DNA from: Pisaster brevispinus
Lineage: Eukaryota; Echinodermata; Asteroidea; Forcipulatida; Asteriidae
Direction: 5' to 3'
Length of the DNA: 64,000 nucleotides
Assembly: GCA_023634235.1 (NCBI GenBank)
Contig: JAMKCF010000007.1
Span: 18,420,592 to 18,484,591, forward strand
Below the pieces are notes generated by a model. It worked only from the letters and a program-made list of their open reading frames with translations, was not told the origin of the DNA and did no database searches. This document shows, piece by piece, positions 54,701 through 64,000 of the stretch. The first letter of the stretch is position 1, and every line of letters begins with the position of its first letter. Position numbers and translations under genes: made by a program.

Positions 54701-57700
54701 GACTGTATAATAACAGTTCAACATTACACTTAATAATGTGCATACTGTTGCATTTAGCAGGGCAAACATCCTTGCTCAGTCCTTTCCCAAACAGCGAAAA
54801 CTTCTCGGTGAGGCCAGTTTGACGTTCAAGAGAGCACTGCAATTGGCAACAGCAATGAAAATGGCTAACAAAGGTGTGGAAAATATCAAGCAGATAAACA
54901 ATCCAGCCAAGAGCACTACAGTTAACAAAATGCATCTTAAGATGTCAAAGCCAAGCCAGCCATTTGCCAAGTCTAAAGGTGACCAACTGCCCAGACATAA
55001 AAGTACTGAGGTCACTAGGAGTAGCAACACATGATGCTAGCACCCGCAAATGTTGGCGTTGCGGTGGAGCGCATGCTCCAGGATTATGCCAAATCAAAAC
55101 AGAGCAATGCCACAAGTGCCAATGTACAGGCCATACAACATGTACAAAAAGTCAATGTGAGAAGGTTACCGCTTACATTGTACTACAGCAATAGAAAGTT
55201 TAAGCCAAAGGCTCATCACTTGCAAGAAGATGCAGACCAGGTGGAAGAAATGGAGCTTGCCTCTTCAAGTCACCGGGAGGATTGCACTCTCAACAAGTCT
55301 AAACCCTATCACTTAATGATGACAAGAAATAGTTAAGAAGTTAATAGAGTTGGACACAGGAAGCCCCATGACTACGTGTATGTATTTGTAGATTATTTCA
55401 TCAAAGATCTATAGTAAGGTTGGGAAATTGAGATTTCTGAAGCCTAGCAAAGTGGGACTTCGGATGTATACAGGAAACAAAGTTCCTATTGTAGGTGAAG
55501 CCATGGTTTCTGTTGAGCAAGCATGTCACCAAGCCAAACACTTACCACTGCTCGTTGTAGATGAAAGAGTAAGTCTGATAGACATTAACAGAGATTTCAC
55601 CCTGCCATGCCATTAGTTTCAACACTGATGCATCAGTTGCTACTATTATATACATTGGCACAACAGTAGAGTTGAATAAAATACTTAAAAATAAAAGGTT
55701 TCAAGGCCAAAAATCTACCCTGTAGGAAGAGCCCAAATTCTTCAAAGCTGCACCAATTGCAAATTGATAAGAGACTAGATGAAATGCTAGAGCAAGGGGT
55801 ACTTGAAGCTGTTAATTTCTCTGACTACGTACACCTGCCCGATTGTGTTTGCCTCTAAGCCTAATGGATAGATTCGCATCTGTGGGAACTACAAGATATG
55901 TAACTGCCTAGAACAGTCTCCCATTCCAACTTTGGAAGGCATGGTGCAGGATCTTCCTGTGATTAGAATTTGCTATGGAGTTACTAAAGTTTGGCCAATA
56001 AATTTTTAGAAGCGTACATGTAATGTACAATATCAAATCTTTTATGTGATACTATTCTAACATTTTGACTTTGTGTGACCAGTTAATGACTAAAAAGGAT
56101 ACTTCTTCCATCACTGCCTTTTGCAGCTTTGAAGTTTAATTCATGTCCGTGAGGTCATTATTGCTTAAAGAATGATACCATAGCGAGACAAGGCTGAGAC
56201 TAGTCTTGAGACCTACATGTACAATGTACATGTACAATGTACAATGTACAACACTGACATGCACAAACTACAGTGTGTCTAAAAGTGAACACCATTTCAA
56301 AGCTAATGTATACCTACACCTGTACATGCCCTATGTACATGTATAGCATGTACACATATAGTGGACAGTGTTGTTTAAAAGTGATAAAGTGTACAAGTAC
56401 GTAAATTTAATCAGTGGAACTTTTTTGCAACTTCTTTTGAACTGAACCAGGCAGGTATGGTGCACAGTCTTCTGGAGGCATACGGTCTTGTGCAAAATAT
56501 GACAGTTGTTCCTCCTCATCAAACAACAAAGGAAGATCTGACTGTGTTTCATTCTCAAGATTTTATTGACTGTTTGGAGCGATTGAACCAAGAAGATGAC
56601 AGTGAAAAGAACGAAGAACTCAAGCAGCAGTTTGGACTGGGTTAGTGAGTCTTAAAATTCAGCCAATATACATCATATACACCATGTACAAAGTACATGT
56701 TCAGGCGTCAGGTGTGCATCATTAACTACATGACACTCAATTTTCTTACATTTAACTTTTATAGAGTTGTACATTGCATTTCTCCTGAAGATATACATGT
56801 ACACTGTACACATATTTGTAATTCATAAGCAGTACAAATGAACAGAATACGTGTGGTTTCTTTTCTCTTTGTTTTTTTTCTGCAGGCTATGATTGTCCGA
56901 CAATTCCCCATGTGTTTGATTTTGTCTGTTTAGCAGCAGGAGCTACTTTAAGAGCAGCACATGCTTTGGTTCAAGAAGAGAGTAAGATCGCTATTAACTG
57001 GTGTGGAGGATGGCATCATGCTAAAAGGTATTCATACATGTATTCAGTACTAGTCGTATTCTCAAGGTCCTGTACAAATATGCTAAGCAGAAATTATGAA
57101 GCTCTTTCTTAATGAAACTCTATAAACTTGCATATTCCCGCATGTAAAGATCTTTTTTTAAATCAATCAAAAGCTGCTTCAATAAGTGAATAAAATAGTG
57201 GCAATTGAGGTCTTAAATAGGCATTTAAAACTGGCAGGGTCTTGGTCATGAGATAAAAGAGTAAAACTAAAGGCAAAAAATTACTTAGCTGTGAAACTTG
57301 TATTAACGATGTACGGCAACAAATATACATTTTCATCGGGGAGAAAGAATTGTTTACTGAGTAAACGGTGCTTCGCACAAATCGGTTTATGGATTAACAA
57401 CACAGATACTAGAAATGGGACATTTAACCGGTTAACTTTTTAACCATAAAATAAATATTACAAAAATGGTTTTCCAAATTTCAAGAGTTAAATGAAGCGA
57501 CAGTAAAAAAAAGTTATTCCCAGCTATTACCGGAGGAGTTTGTGGAATGCGTTTTATCTAATCTCCTTCAAATTGTAATACATTATTTTCAATCCCCTAT
57601 GATTCACTTGTCTTTGGAGGACAAGTTTGGTTACCTTATTAACAAACTCTTGGCTGATACATGTATCCCCTCACTCAGAACAACAGATTCTGTACAGCAG

Positions 57701-59366
57701 TGTACACAGTCACTTGTCCAGTATACTTCTAGCCCCTTTTAACTTTTACCAGAGTTATGAGGTGATTGCTACATCACTTCAGTTATCTATTGAAAGATCC
57801 TTCCATGTAAAAATGTATCAACTGTAAATGAGGAAAGCAGACTTTATCTTCATCATTTGGACGAAATAAATTCTGATTCCCTTCAAGATTATTGGGCTAT
57901 ATCCTGATTTGTTAAATGATTGACAGAGCTACCCCATCAGTAAAACAATGCGCAGCTCTGAATGACCCAGTATGGCTTAATCTCATTAAGTATTTTTTTT
58001 AAGGATGCATGTCATCTTCTTTTGCAACGTAAATGTCCTTTTCTGTGCCCACCCTCGTAGTGACAGTGAAGACAGACTCCTCAGACTCAGTCTTATGGGA
58101 GCTCATCTTGGGGAGCTCACCTGTGCAATTTCTTTCTTGCAAGGACCCTGTCTCTTTCAGATCTTCCCCTCTTGTTCAACCACCTAAAACACTTGGTGGC
58201 CTTCAAGACTTCTTGGTGGCGGACAAAGTCAGAAACTCCACCACTGTACATTACAATATACATACATCAATCAAAATGTCTTCTAGACATGTCACTTAGC
58301 AGGAAGATATCTTGACATTTGGTCTCTCCATTATGCTTTGGCACAGCTTTGGAGATACCTGACATAGACTTATTTCCACTCAACAATCGACTGTTGATGG
58401 TTGTTACATGTTCAGACTTTGGCAGCCCTCAGCTTTAATTAGGAAAGAATTTAAGGGTATACTTTCCCTCTAATCTCTCTTCTGACAAAAATTCTCACAA
58501 AGCTGACAAACAAGAACTCCCCAGCATCTTGATCTCCTTGTCAACAGGAGATTACAAGTTTACACACAATTTATCACACATAGGCAGGACATCGGACGAG
58601 TGCCTGCCGGACACCAGCCCATAAACGTGCTAAGAATTCGACCCCATTTCCATTATGGCAGCATGCGGGGCACTTTTAATTGTTACTGTGATCTCTACAT
58701 GCCAGTCGATACCTAGAAATGGCACACGCCACCCAGCCTCCACTTTAATTGTGACTTAGGTGTTAAGGAGTGTGTGTTCATCAGGATCCAAATTCATGGC
58801 TCTTCTTTCTGCTGATTTCTTTGCTTATGCCACCTAAATTCTATGGGCTGTAAGCGCAGAATTCCTTGGTAAGCACAGCCAAGAAATTGGGCTCTTGTTC
58901 TTTCTCCTTCAAGTCATTGTCTCTGAGTATCCAAGAACTTCCCATCTATCTGTTGATACACACTGTACATGTATTGTTTTCCCGAGTTGTGAGAAAAACT
59001 ACAAAAGTGTCTTGGAAAATTAAATACGGATATTTTTACTTTGCACATGTTCCAAATGTACTTCGAGTAGCAGAGTGAGCCTATGTAATGACAATATATG
59101 TCTGTCTGTAAGTCTGGTCTAGTCAATCAAAATTGAAAGAAGTTTGTTCACAAGCCAAAATCGGGTTAAGTGTTCAAGTTTTAGAACTGGACTGAATATA
59201 CCGATTACTTGTACATAACTGAAATAGTGAGGGATTGTTTTGATTTGTTGCAGGGATGAAGCTTGCGGTTTCTGCTATGTCAATGATGTAGTTCTTGGTA
59301 TTCTTAAACTCAGGGAGAAGTTTGATCGAGTTTTGTATCTTGATCTTGATCTTCATCATGGAGATG
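51730..59366 (+). CDS. HDAC8: Histone deacetylase 8-like gene (spliced, partial at 3' end)
   Basis: Class I zinc-dependent lysine deacetylase; vertebrate HDAC8 deacetylates the cohesin subunit SMC3 and other proteins. Four coding exons join in phase: 51761-52621, 56451-56640, 56886-57027 and 59254-59366. Together they give the HDAC8 start block [49 protein letters not shown], the active-site GGWHHAK and [10 protein letters not shown], which includes the first two metal ligands. PKR followed by MVHSLLEAY, and GYDCP, favour HDAC8 over HDAC1/2/3. The remaining catalytic half (later zinc-ligand Asp, substrate Tyr) lies beyond 64,000. The first exon adds about 250 N-terminal residues not found in vertebrate HDAC8. 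Intron 1 holds a dead Gypsy-type retroelement, and intron 4 holds a G-rich minisatellite reaching the window edge. Confidence 0.93.
51761..52621 (+). CDS. HDAC8: HDAC8 exon 1: Ser-rich N-terminal extension plus start of deacetylase fold
   Basis: Encodes 287 residues. The ATG at 51761 is preceded by an in-frame TAA at 51752-51754, with an acceptor CAG at 51727-51729. Residues 266-287 (VVYIHS to VPKR) align to the beginning of known HDAC8. Residues 1-265 have no counterpart in vertebrate HDAC8. They contain three degenerate copies of a unit with the pattern Ser-run, [15 protein letters not shown], then a short loop to LSP or TSP, at about residues 57-97, 115-158 and 170-212. A basic patch ([12 protein letters not shown]) at about 234-245 resembles a nuclear localisation signal. 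The donor is GTAAGT after 52621, phase 0. The extension is probably disordered and phosphorylatable (inference). Confidence 0.88.
52622..54700. other. HDAC8 intron 1, left part, nothing recognised
   Basis: AT-rich non-coding sequence. A short duplicated phrase ACTGAAGCTTACATACTGAAG occurs at about 52981-53010. Confidence 0.5.
54770..55985 (+). pseudogene. Ty3/Gypsy-type retroelement relic in HDAC8 intron 1
   Basis: In order on the plus strand: a Gag-like zinc-knuckle pair ([13 protein letters not shown] and [17 protein letters not shown], about 55049-55160), an aspartic protease motif ([11 protein letters not shown], about 55342-55374) and reverse-transcriptase-entry blocks ([33 protein letters not shown]). 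It is broken by stops and shifts and ends soon after the first RT block. The C-x2-C-x3-H spacing and order fit K02A2.6-like Gypsy elements. Confidence 0.8.
56451..56640 (+). CDS. HDAC8: HDAC8 exon 2
   Basis: Encodes [20 protein letters not shown] and on to LKQQFGLG, with [13 protein letters not shown] in between. Acceptor CAG before 56451 (phase 0), donor GTTAGT after 56640 (phase 1). The junction reads PKR-AGMVHS, with Gly where vertebrate HDAC8 has the PKA-phosphorylated Ser39 (KRASMVHS). Confidence 0.92.
56641..56885 (+). other. HDAC8 intron 2 (245 bp)
   Basis: Short intron with GTTAGT donor and TTTTTTCTGCAG acceptor. Nothing else seen. Confidence 0.9.
56886..57027 (+). CDS. HDAC8: HDAC8 exon 3 with GGWHHA active site
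   Basis: Encodes [20 protein letters not shown] followed by [18 protein letters not shown] and CGGWHHAK. The tandem His is the general acid/base pair of class I HDACs, and YDCP carries the L2-loop Asp. Acceptor GCAG before 56886 (phase 1), donor GTATTC after 57027 (phase 2). Confidence 0.95.
57028..59253. other. HDAC8 intron 3, nothing recognised
   Basis: Short plus-strand ORFs at 57542-58300 have no conserved domain I can name and are unlikely to be genes. Confidence 0.5.
59254..59366 (+). CDS. HDAC8: HDAC8 exon 4 with metal-binding DxDxHH motif
   Basis: Encodes [20 protein letters not shown] then [18 protein letters not shown]. The D-L-D-L-H-H segment supplies two zinc ligands. Acceptor GCAG before 59254 (phase 2), donor GTAAAT after 59366. 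No later HDAC8 exon is visible before 64,000. Confidence 0.95.
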
Positions 59367-61140
59367 GTAAATATAGTTAGCCCTCATTGGTTGGTAATAC
59401 TGGTCCATACATTGTACAAGGTTTGACACCATACCAGGGGCAGATTTACATAACTTTGCCAAAGTTCACTTGCATCATGCATAATTATTATTGAAGTTTT
59501 GTATGCATCCACATAAAAAGCTTGAGTGTTTCACACACCATTTGTCATGTTTGTGATAATTATATAAACCCATTGATTCAACGCTACAGCTCTGCCAAAC
59601 AAACATTGATTGCGCACGTTTATACAGTGATCCATTGGCAAATCTACAAGATTCACTGCAGATATACATGTACGTTGTATCATCAAATTGTATTACAATA
59701 ATGGCACTAAAGAGAAGCCAGTCTGGAAGTCAAATTATTCAGAGAAGACATGAAGAGAGAGCAATTTCTTACTGAGTGGGAGAGAGGGAAAACTTGCTGC
59801 GTCCGAGATTTTCCATGATAAGCTATGCCTAGCGCATAGAACCACATGCATAAAACTGCAGTGCAATGAGTAGGCCTACATGTACAGTGATTTCAATAAG
59901 AGCGCTGCTTCTTTCAGTCAGTGAGTCGCATTTTTTCTCGTATTAGATCAGTTATAAATGAAGTACCATTTCTATTAAATCTACACTGAGTATAATGTTG
60001 TTCAGCAAGAGAAATTGAACCGTTTACTACAAACTATTTGTTTTTGAAGGTTTTTTCATTAAAGAGTGGCTCTAAGATGCTCTGAAATATTCAATGTTTG
60101 TAATTTTCCAAGAGATGAAGTCCACAAGAAACATAATAAAATTATTTATGAGTCCCTTACCTCACAATAAATGTCTTCGAAATACTCCCAGCCCAAAATC
60201 TGAAAAACGCAAGGTCAAACAAACCATGTGACAAAGGTCTTGTGATGCAGCAGTGGCTAGTTGATTTGGACCTGCCTAAATGGATGTACGGAGCTAACGC
60301 TAATACACCCCCAAACTTGCCCATTTGCAATCAGTACATGCAGTACATGCAGTACGGCTGTGAATGTGACTGTTGAAAGGATGATACAACAGGCACATAA
60401 TCAGCATCCCAAGTTTCAAAGGGTTTGTGATTTGGGGATTTTATTTCTTTGAGGCAAGGCGATTCTGCAGCTTGACTTGATTTTAGTACATCAATCTACA
60501 TGTACATGTCAAACATTCAACCCTAATATAAAATACTACACAGGACAATACACTACACAGTGCTAAGCTTGACTTGATTTTAGTACCTGTATCAATCTAC
60601 ATGTCAAACATTCAACCCTAATATACATGTACTACACACTGACACAGGACAATGCACTACACAGTGCTAAGCCTGTGCTGGTTACACACTTAACCGGCCA
60701 ATCGTCAAGTTACATATTTACATTTTTCCGGTTTGGATAACTGTCTATGCGAAATGGAGACCGCTTTGTTTCCAATTTGCAGGGTCATAGTCCTTGTTAT
60801 CTTGTTACCTTGCTTGCTAAAATTTAAGAACAATGTTACAGCACGAGAGTAAATTCCCTCTTTTGGTGATACAAAATCAGTTACAAACACCTTGCCTAAA
60901 GACTTAACGTGTCTGTGCATGTTTAGGAATAATGATTATTCCCCTAACATTGCAACTACAGGTTTGTATCATCATCGCTGGTGTGTGCGCCAAAACCCTA
61001 TACAGTGCTGTCGTCACTGGTCCGCATGCACACGGTCTACAGAGCACAGTTCCTTGGAAATTTTACCTTGTTTACGAAAAACTACCCAGCGTGTGTGCTT
61101 CATTTTGCAAAATTTACACAATTTAGGATACCCTGGATGG
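59367..61140. other. HDAC8 intron 4, left part
   Basis: Contains a local direct duplication: the phrase AGCTTGACTTGATTTTAGTA to ACAGTGCTAAGC occurs at about 60470-60567 and again at 60566-60670. No HDAC8 exon or transposon ORF seen. Confidence 0.6.
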
Positions 61141-61179
61141 GGTTTCTTCTTGATTTTGTTTTGTTTTTCAAGCAAATAG

Positions 61180-61575
61180 GCGTTTACATGTGTGTGTGTT
61201 TTATGTGTGTGTGTGTGTGGGTTAGCACACACACCGTTGTGGGGACTTTTACACAATGGAACAAAGGTCCCCACAACGTTTTTCTTTGTTAAACCGGGTC
61301 CCCACAAGGTAATTCTTTAGAAAAGGGAATAATAGAACAACAATAGCAAGTCCCAACAACTCTGCGTGCAAAAGACTGTGTGTGTTTTCACATTCAAACC
61401 GGGGACCTATAACAAAAGAGGACAATAGGGTCCCCGGTTGGGTAAAGGTCCCCAGTTAGAAATTGTGTACAAAACCAATGGGAGCTGTTGCCAAAAAGTT
61501 AGAGTCCAAACAAAAGAGGGACAATAGGAGGTCCCCGATTGGAGGTGTTTACACACTTGTGTGTGTGTGTGTGTA
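61180..61575 (+). repeat. GGTCCCC dispersed repeat, copy 3, with (GT)n runs
   Basis: Bounded by (TG)n at 61191-61219 and 61556-61574. Contains GTTGTGGGGAC, GGTCCCCACAA, ACCGGGGACCTATAACAAAA and repeated GGTCCCC. Same family as 17100-17237 and 41995-42310. Confidence 0.8.
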
Positions 61576-61959
61576 AATGCTGACTGTTTGTTTCTAGCCA
61601 TCAGTGACGTCAAGGGGTCAGTGCATACCATTATCATAGATAAGCAGTTTTTTACTTTCGGCTGAAAAAAACGTGCGGAGATATGAATTTTTGGCTTGAT
61701 TTCTTTATTACAAAATGCAAATTTTAAGTGTAAAATAGTTATTAACCGGTTTGTACAATGTTTACTCTGCAATAAAAAGGTACATGTGGTATTTAAAACA
61801 CTAAAAGCATCTTAGGGCTGCTCTTTAATTTCTCTGTGACACAGGAGAATTACATACATGTAGTAAATTACAATGACAATTAAAAATTTAAAGTACATGT
61901 GTAAGTGGGGCACTTTCAGCGCAAGTTCTTTGTAAATACTGCTTTAAGGTCACTATATG

Positions 61960-64000
61960 ACTTGTCTAAGTTGGTTAATAGAGTTAGTATTTCAATCAAG
62001 TATTTAAGTGGTATATTGAGTTGGGTACTTGTGTTGGGTATTAGAGTTGGGGTACTCTATTTGGTTTTTTGAGTTGAGTGATTGAGTGGGGTATTTGAGT
62101 TGAGTATTACAGTTGGTTATTTGGGTGGGGTTTTTTAATTGGGTATTTAAGTTGAGTATTCGAGTGGGGTATTTGAGTGGGGTATTTGAGTTGGGTTATG
62201 CGGAATGAGTATTTGAGTTGGGTATTTGAGTTTTGTTTTTGGTTTTGGATATTTGAATTGAGTATTTGAGTGGGGTATTTGAGTTGGGATCTGGGGTTTG
62301 GTATTTGAGTTGGGTTCTGGGGTTGGGTATTTGAGTTGGGTTTGGGGGTTGGGTATTTGAGTTGGGTTCTGGGGTTGGGTATTTGAGTTGGGTTTGGGGG
62401 TTTGGTATTTGAGTTGGGTTTGGGGGTTCGGTATTTGAGTTGGGTTCTGGGGTTGGGTATTTGAGTTGGGTTCTGGGGTTGGGTATTTGAGTTGGGTTTG
62501 GGGGTTGGGTATTTGAGTTGGGATCTGGGGTTGGGTATTTGAGTTGGGTTTGGGGGTTGGGTATTTGAGTTGGGTTTGGGGGTTGGGTATTTGAGTTGGG
62601 TTTGGGGGTTGGGTATTTGAGTTGGGTTTGGGGGTTTGGTATTTGAGTTGGGTTCTGGGGTTGGGTATTTGAGTTGGGTTTGGGGGTTTGGTATTTGAGT
62701 TGGGTTTGGGGGTTCGGTATTTGAGTTGGGTTCTGGGGTTGGGTATTTGAGTTGGGTTCTGGGGTTGGGTTTGGGGGTTGGGTATTTGAGTTGGGATCTG
62801 GGGTTGGGTATTTGAGTTGGGTTTGGGGGTTGGGTATTTGAGTTGGGTTTGGGGGTTAGGTATTTGAGTTGGGTTTGGGGGTTGGGTATTTGAGTTGGGT
62901 TTGGGGGTTGGGTATTTGAGTTGGGTTCTGGGGTTGGGTATTTGAGTTGGGTTTGGGGGTTGGGTATTTGAGTTGGGTTCTGGGGTTGGGTATTTGAGTT
63001 GGGTTTGGGGGTTGGGTATTTGAGTTGGGTTTGGGGGTTGGGTATTTGAGTTGGGTTCTGGGGTTGGGTATTTGAGTTGGGTTTGGGGGTTGGGTATTTG
63101 AGTTGGGTTCTGGGGTTGGGTATTTGAGTTGGGTTCTGGGGTTGGGTATTTGAGTTGGGTTTGGGCGTTGGGTATTTGAGTTGGGATCTGGGGTTGGGTG
63201 TGTGAGTTGGGTTTGGGGGTTAGGTATTTGAGTTGGGTTCTGGGGTTGGGTATTTGAGTTGGGTTCTGGGGTTGGGTATTTGAGTTGGGTTCTGGGGTTG
63301 GGTATTTGAGTTGGGTTCTGGGGTTGGGTATTTGAGTTGGGTTCTGGGGTTGGGTATTTGAGTTGGGTTTGGGGGTTGGGTATTTGAGTTGGGTTTTGGG
63401 GTTAGGTATTTGAGTTGGGTTTGGGGGTTGGGTATTTGAGTTGGGTTTGGGGGTTAGGTATTTGAGTTGGGTTCTGGGGTTGGGTATTTGAGTTGGGTTT
63501 GGGGGTTAGGTATTTGAGTTGGGTTTGGGGGTCAGGTATTTGAGTTGGGTTTGGGGGTTGGGTATTTGAGTTGGGTTTGGGGGTTGGGTATTTGAGTTGG
63601 GTTTGGGGGTTGGGTATTTGAGTTGGGTTCTGGGGTTGGGTATTTGAGTTGGGTTTGGGGGTTGGGTATTTGAGTTGGGTTTGGGGGTTGGGTATTTGAG
63701 TTGGGTTTGGGGGTTTGGTATTTGAGTTGGGTTTGGGGGTTGGGTATTTGAGTTGGGTTCTGGGGTTGGGTATTTGAGTTGGGATCTGGGGTTGGGTATT
63801 TGAGTTGGGTTTGGGCGTTGGGTATTTGAGTTGGGTTTAGGGGTTACGTATTTGAGTTGGGTTTGGGGGTCGTGTATTTGAGTTGGGTTTGGGGGTCGTG
63901 TATTTGAGTTGGGTTTGGGGGTCGGGTATTTGAGTTGGGTTTGGGGGTTGGGTATTTGAGTTGGCTTTGGGGGTTGGGTATTTGAGTTGGGTTCTGGGGT
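61960..64000. repeat. 26-bp G-rich minisatellite (about 75 copies, continues past the window)
   Basis: Unit GGGTATTTGAGTTGGGTTTG plus GGGGTT or the TCTGGGGTT variant, with degenerate edge copies to the left from about 61960. The G-rich strand is the HDAC8 coding strand, and the array lies in HDAC8 intron 4. Confidence 0.97.

Noticed and set aside
57542..58300. Short ORFs in HDAC8 intron 3 as possible exons or genes
   Set aside because: No HDAC8 similarity, no conserved domain, and they would break the phase between exons 57027 and 59254.

Overview
This window is animal nuclear DNA, not bacterial. It contains two spliced, conserved metazoan genes in head-to-head orientation, separated by a long intergenic or 5'-UTR region and buried in transposon relics, MITEs and minisatellites. 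Intron-rich genes, CR1/L2-like LINEs, tRNA-derived SINEs, many small TIR elements and frequent TACATGTA-type palindromes suggest a marine invertebrate. An invertebrate deuterostome such as an echinoderm is my leading guess, by inference only. Positions 17238-17337 are a run of 100 N (assembly gap).

Left two thirds (about 1-34,535, minus strand): a CTP synthase gene (CTPS). Eleven coding exons can be read by translation with matching splice sites and phases: 34370-34535, 26458-26628, 25375-25475, 22331-22531, 17563-17643, 15507-15595, 14556-14650, 13758-13864, 11445-11541, 7521-7576 and 4041-4137. The piece between the synthase and glutaminase domains (about 70 residues) is missing, and the only assembly gap lies exactly in that interval. 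The C-terminus, with the catalytic His/Glu of the glutaminase domain, must lie beyond the left edge. The 3' end of the first coding exon, including its splice donor, is tandemly copied six times as a 63-bp in-frame unit, each copy keeping a donor in the same phase. This is the most unusual signal in the window.

Right part (51,730 to beyond 64,000, plus strand): an HDAC8-type class I histone deacetylase. Four coding exons are present (51761-52621, 56451-56640, 56886-57027, 59254-59366) and the rest runs off the right edge. The first exon adds about 250 Ser-rich residues with three degenerate internal repeats ahead of the normal HDAC8 start, which vertebrate HDAC8 lacks.

Between the genes (about 34.6-51.7 kb) are nested mobile elements: a full-length but frameshifted CR1/L2-like LINE (36129-40178) carrying a 2A-like motif, inside MITEs; an inverted copy of a hAT-like non-autonomous element; and a 2.8-kb TIR element containing a MITE that itself contains a SINE. 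The stretch 48-50 kb is relatively poor in repeats and CpG-rich, and has candidate 5'-UTR splice donors facing both ways, so it may be a shared promoter region.

Minisatellites are unusually dense: unit lengths of 60, 47, 35, 32, 41, 41, 63 and 26 bp, most inside introns. One of the 41-bp arrays (18776-19435) resembles a stretch inside the nearby TIR element at 20876-22162.
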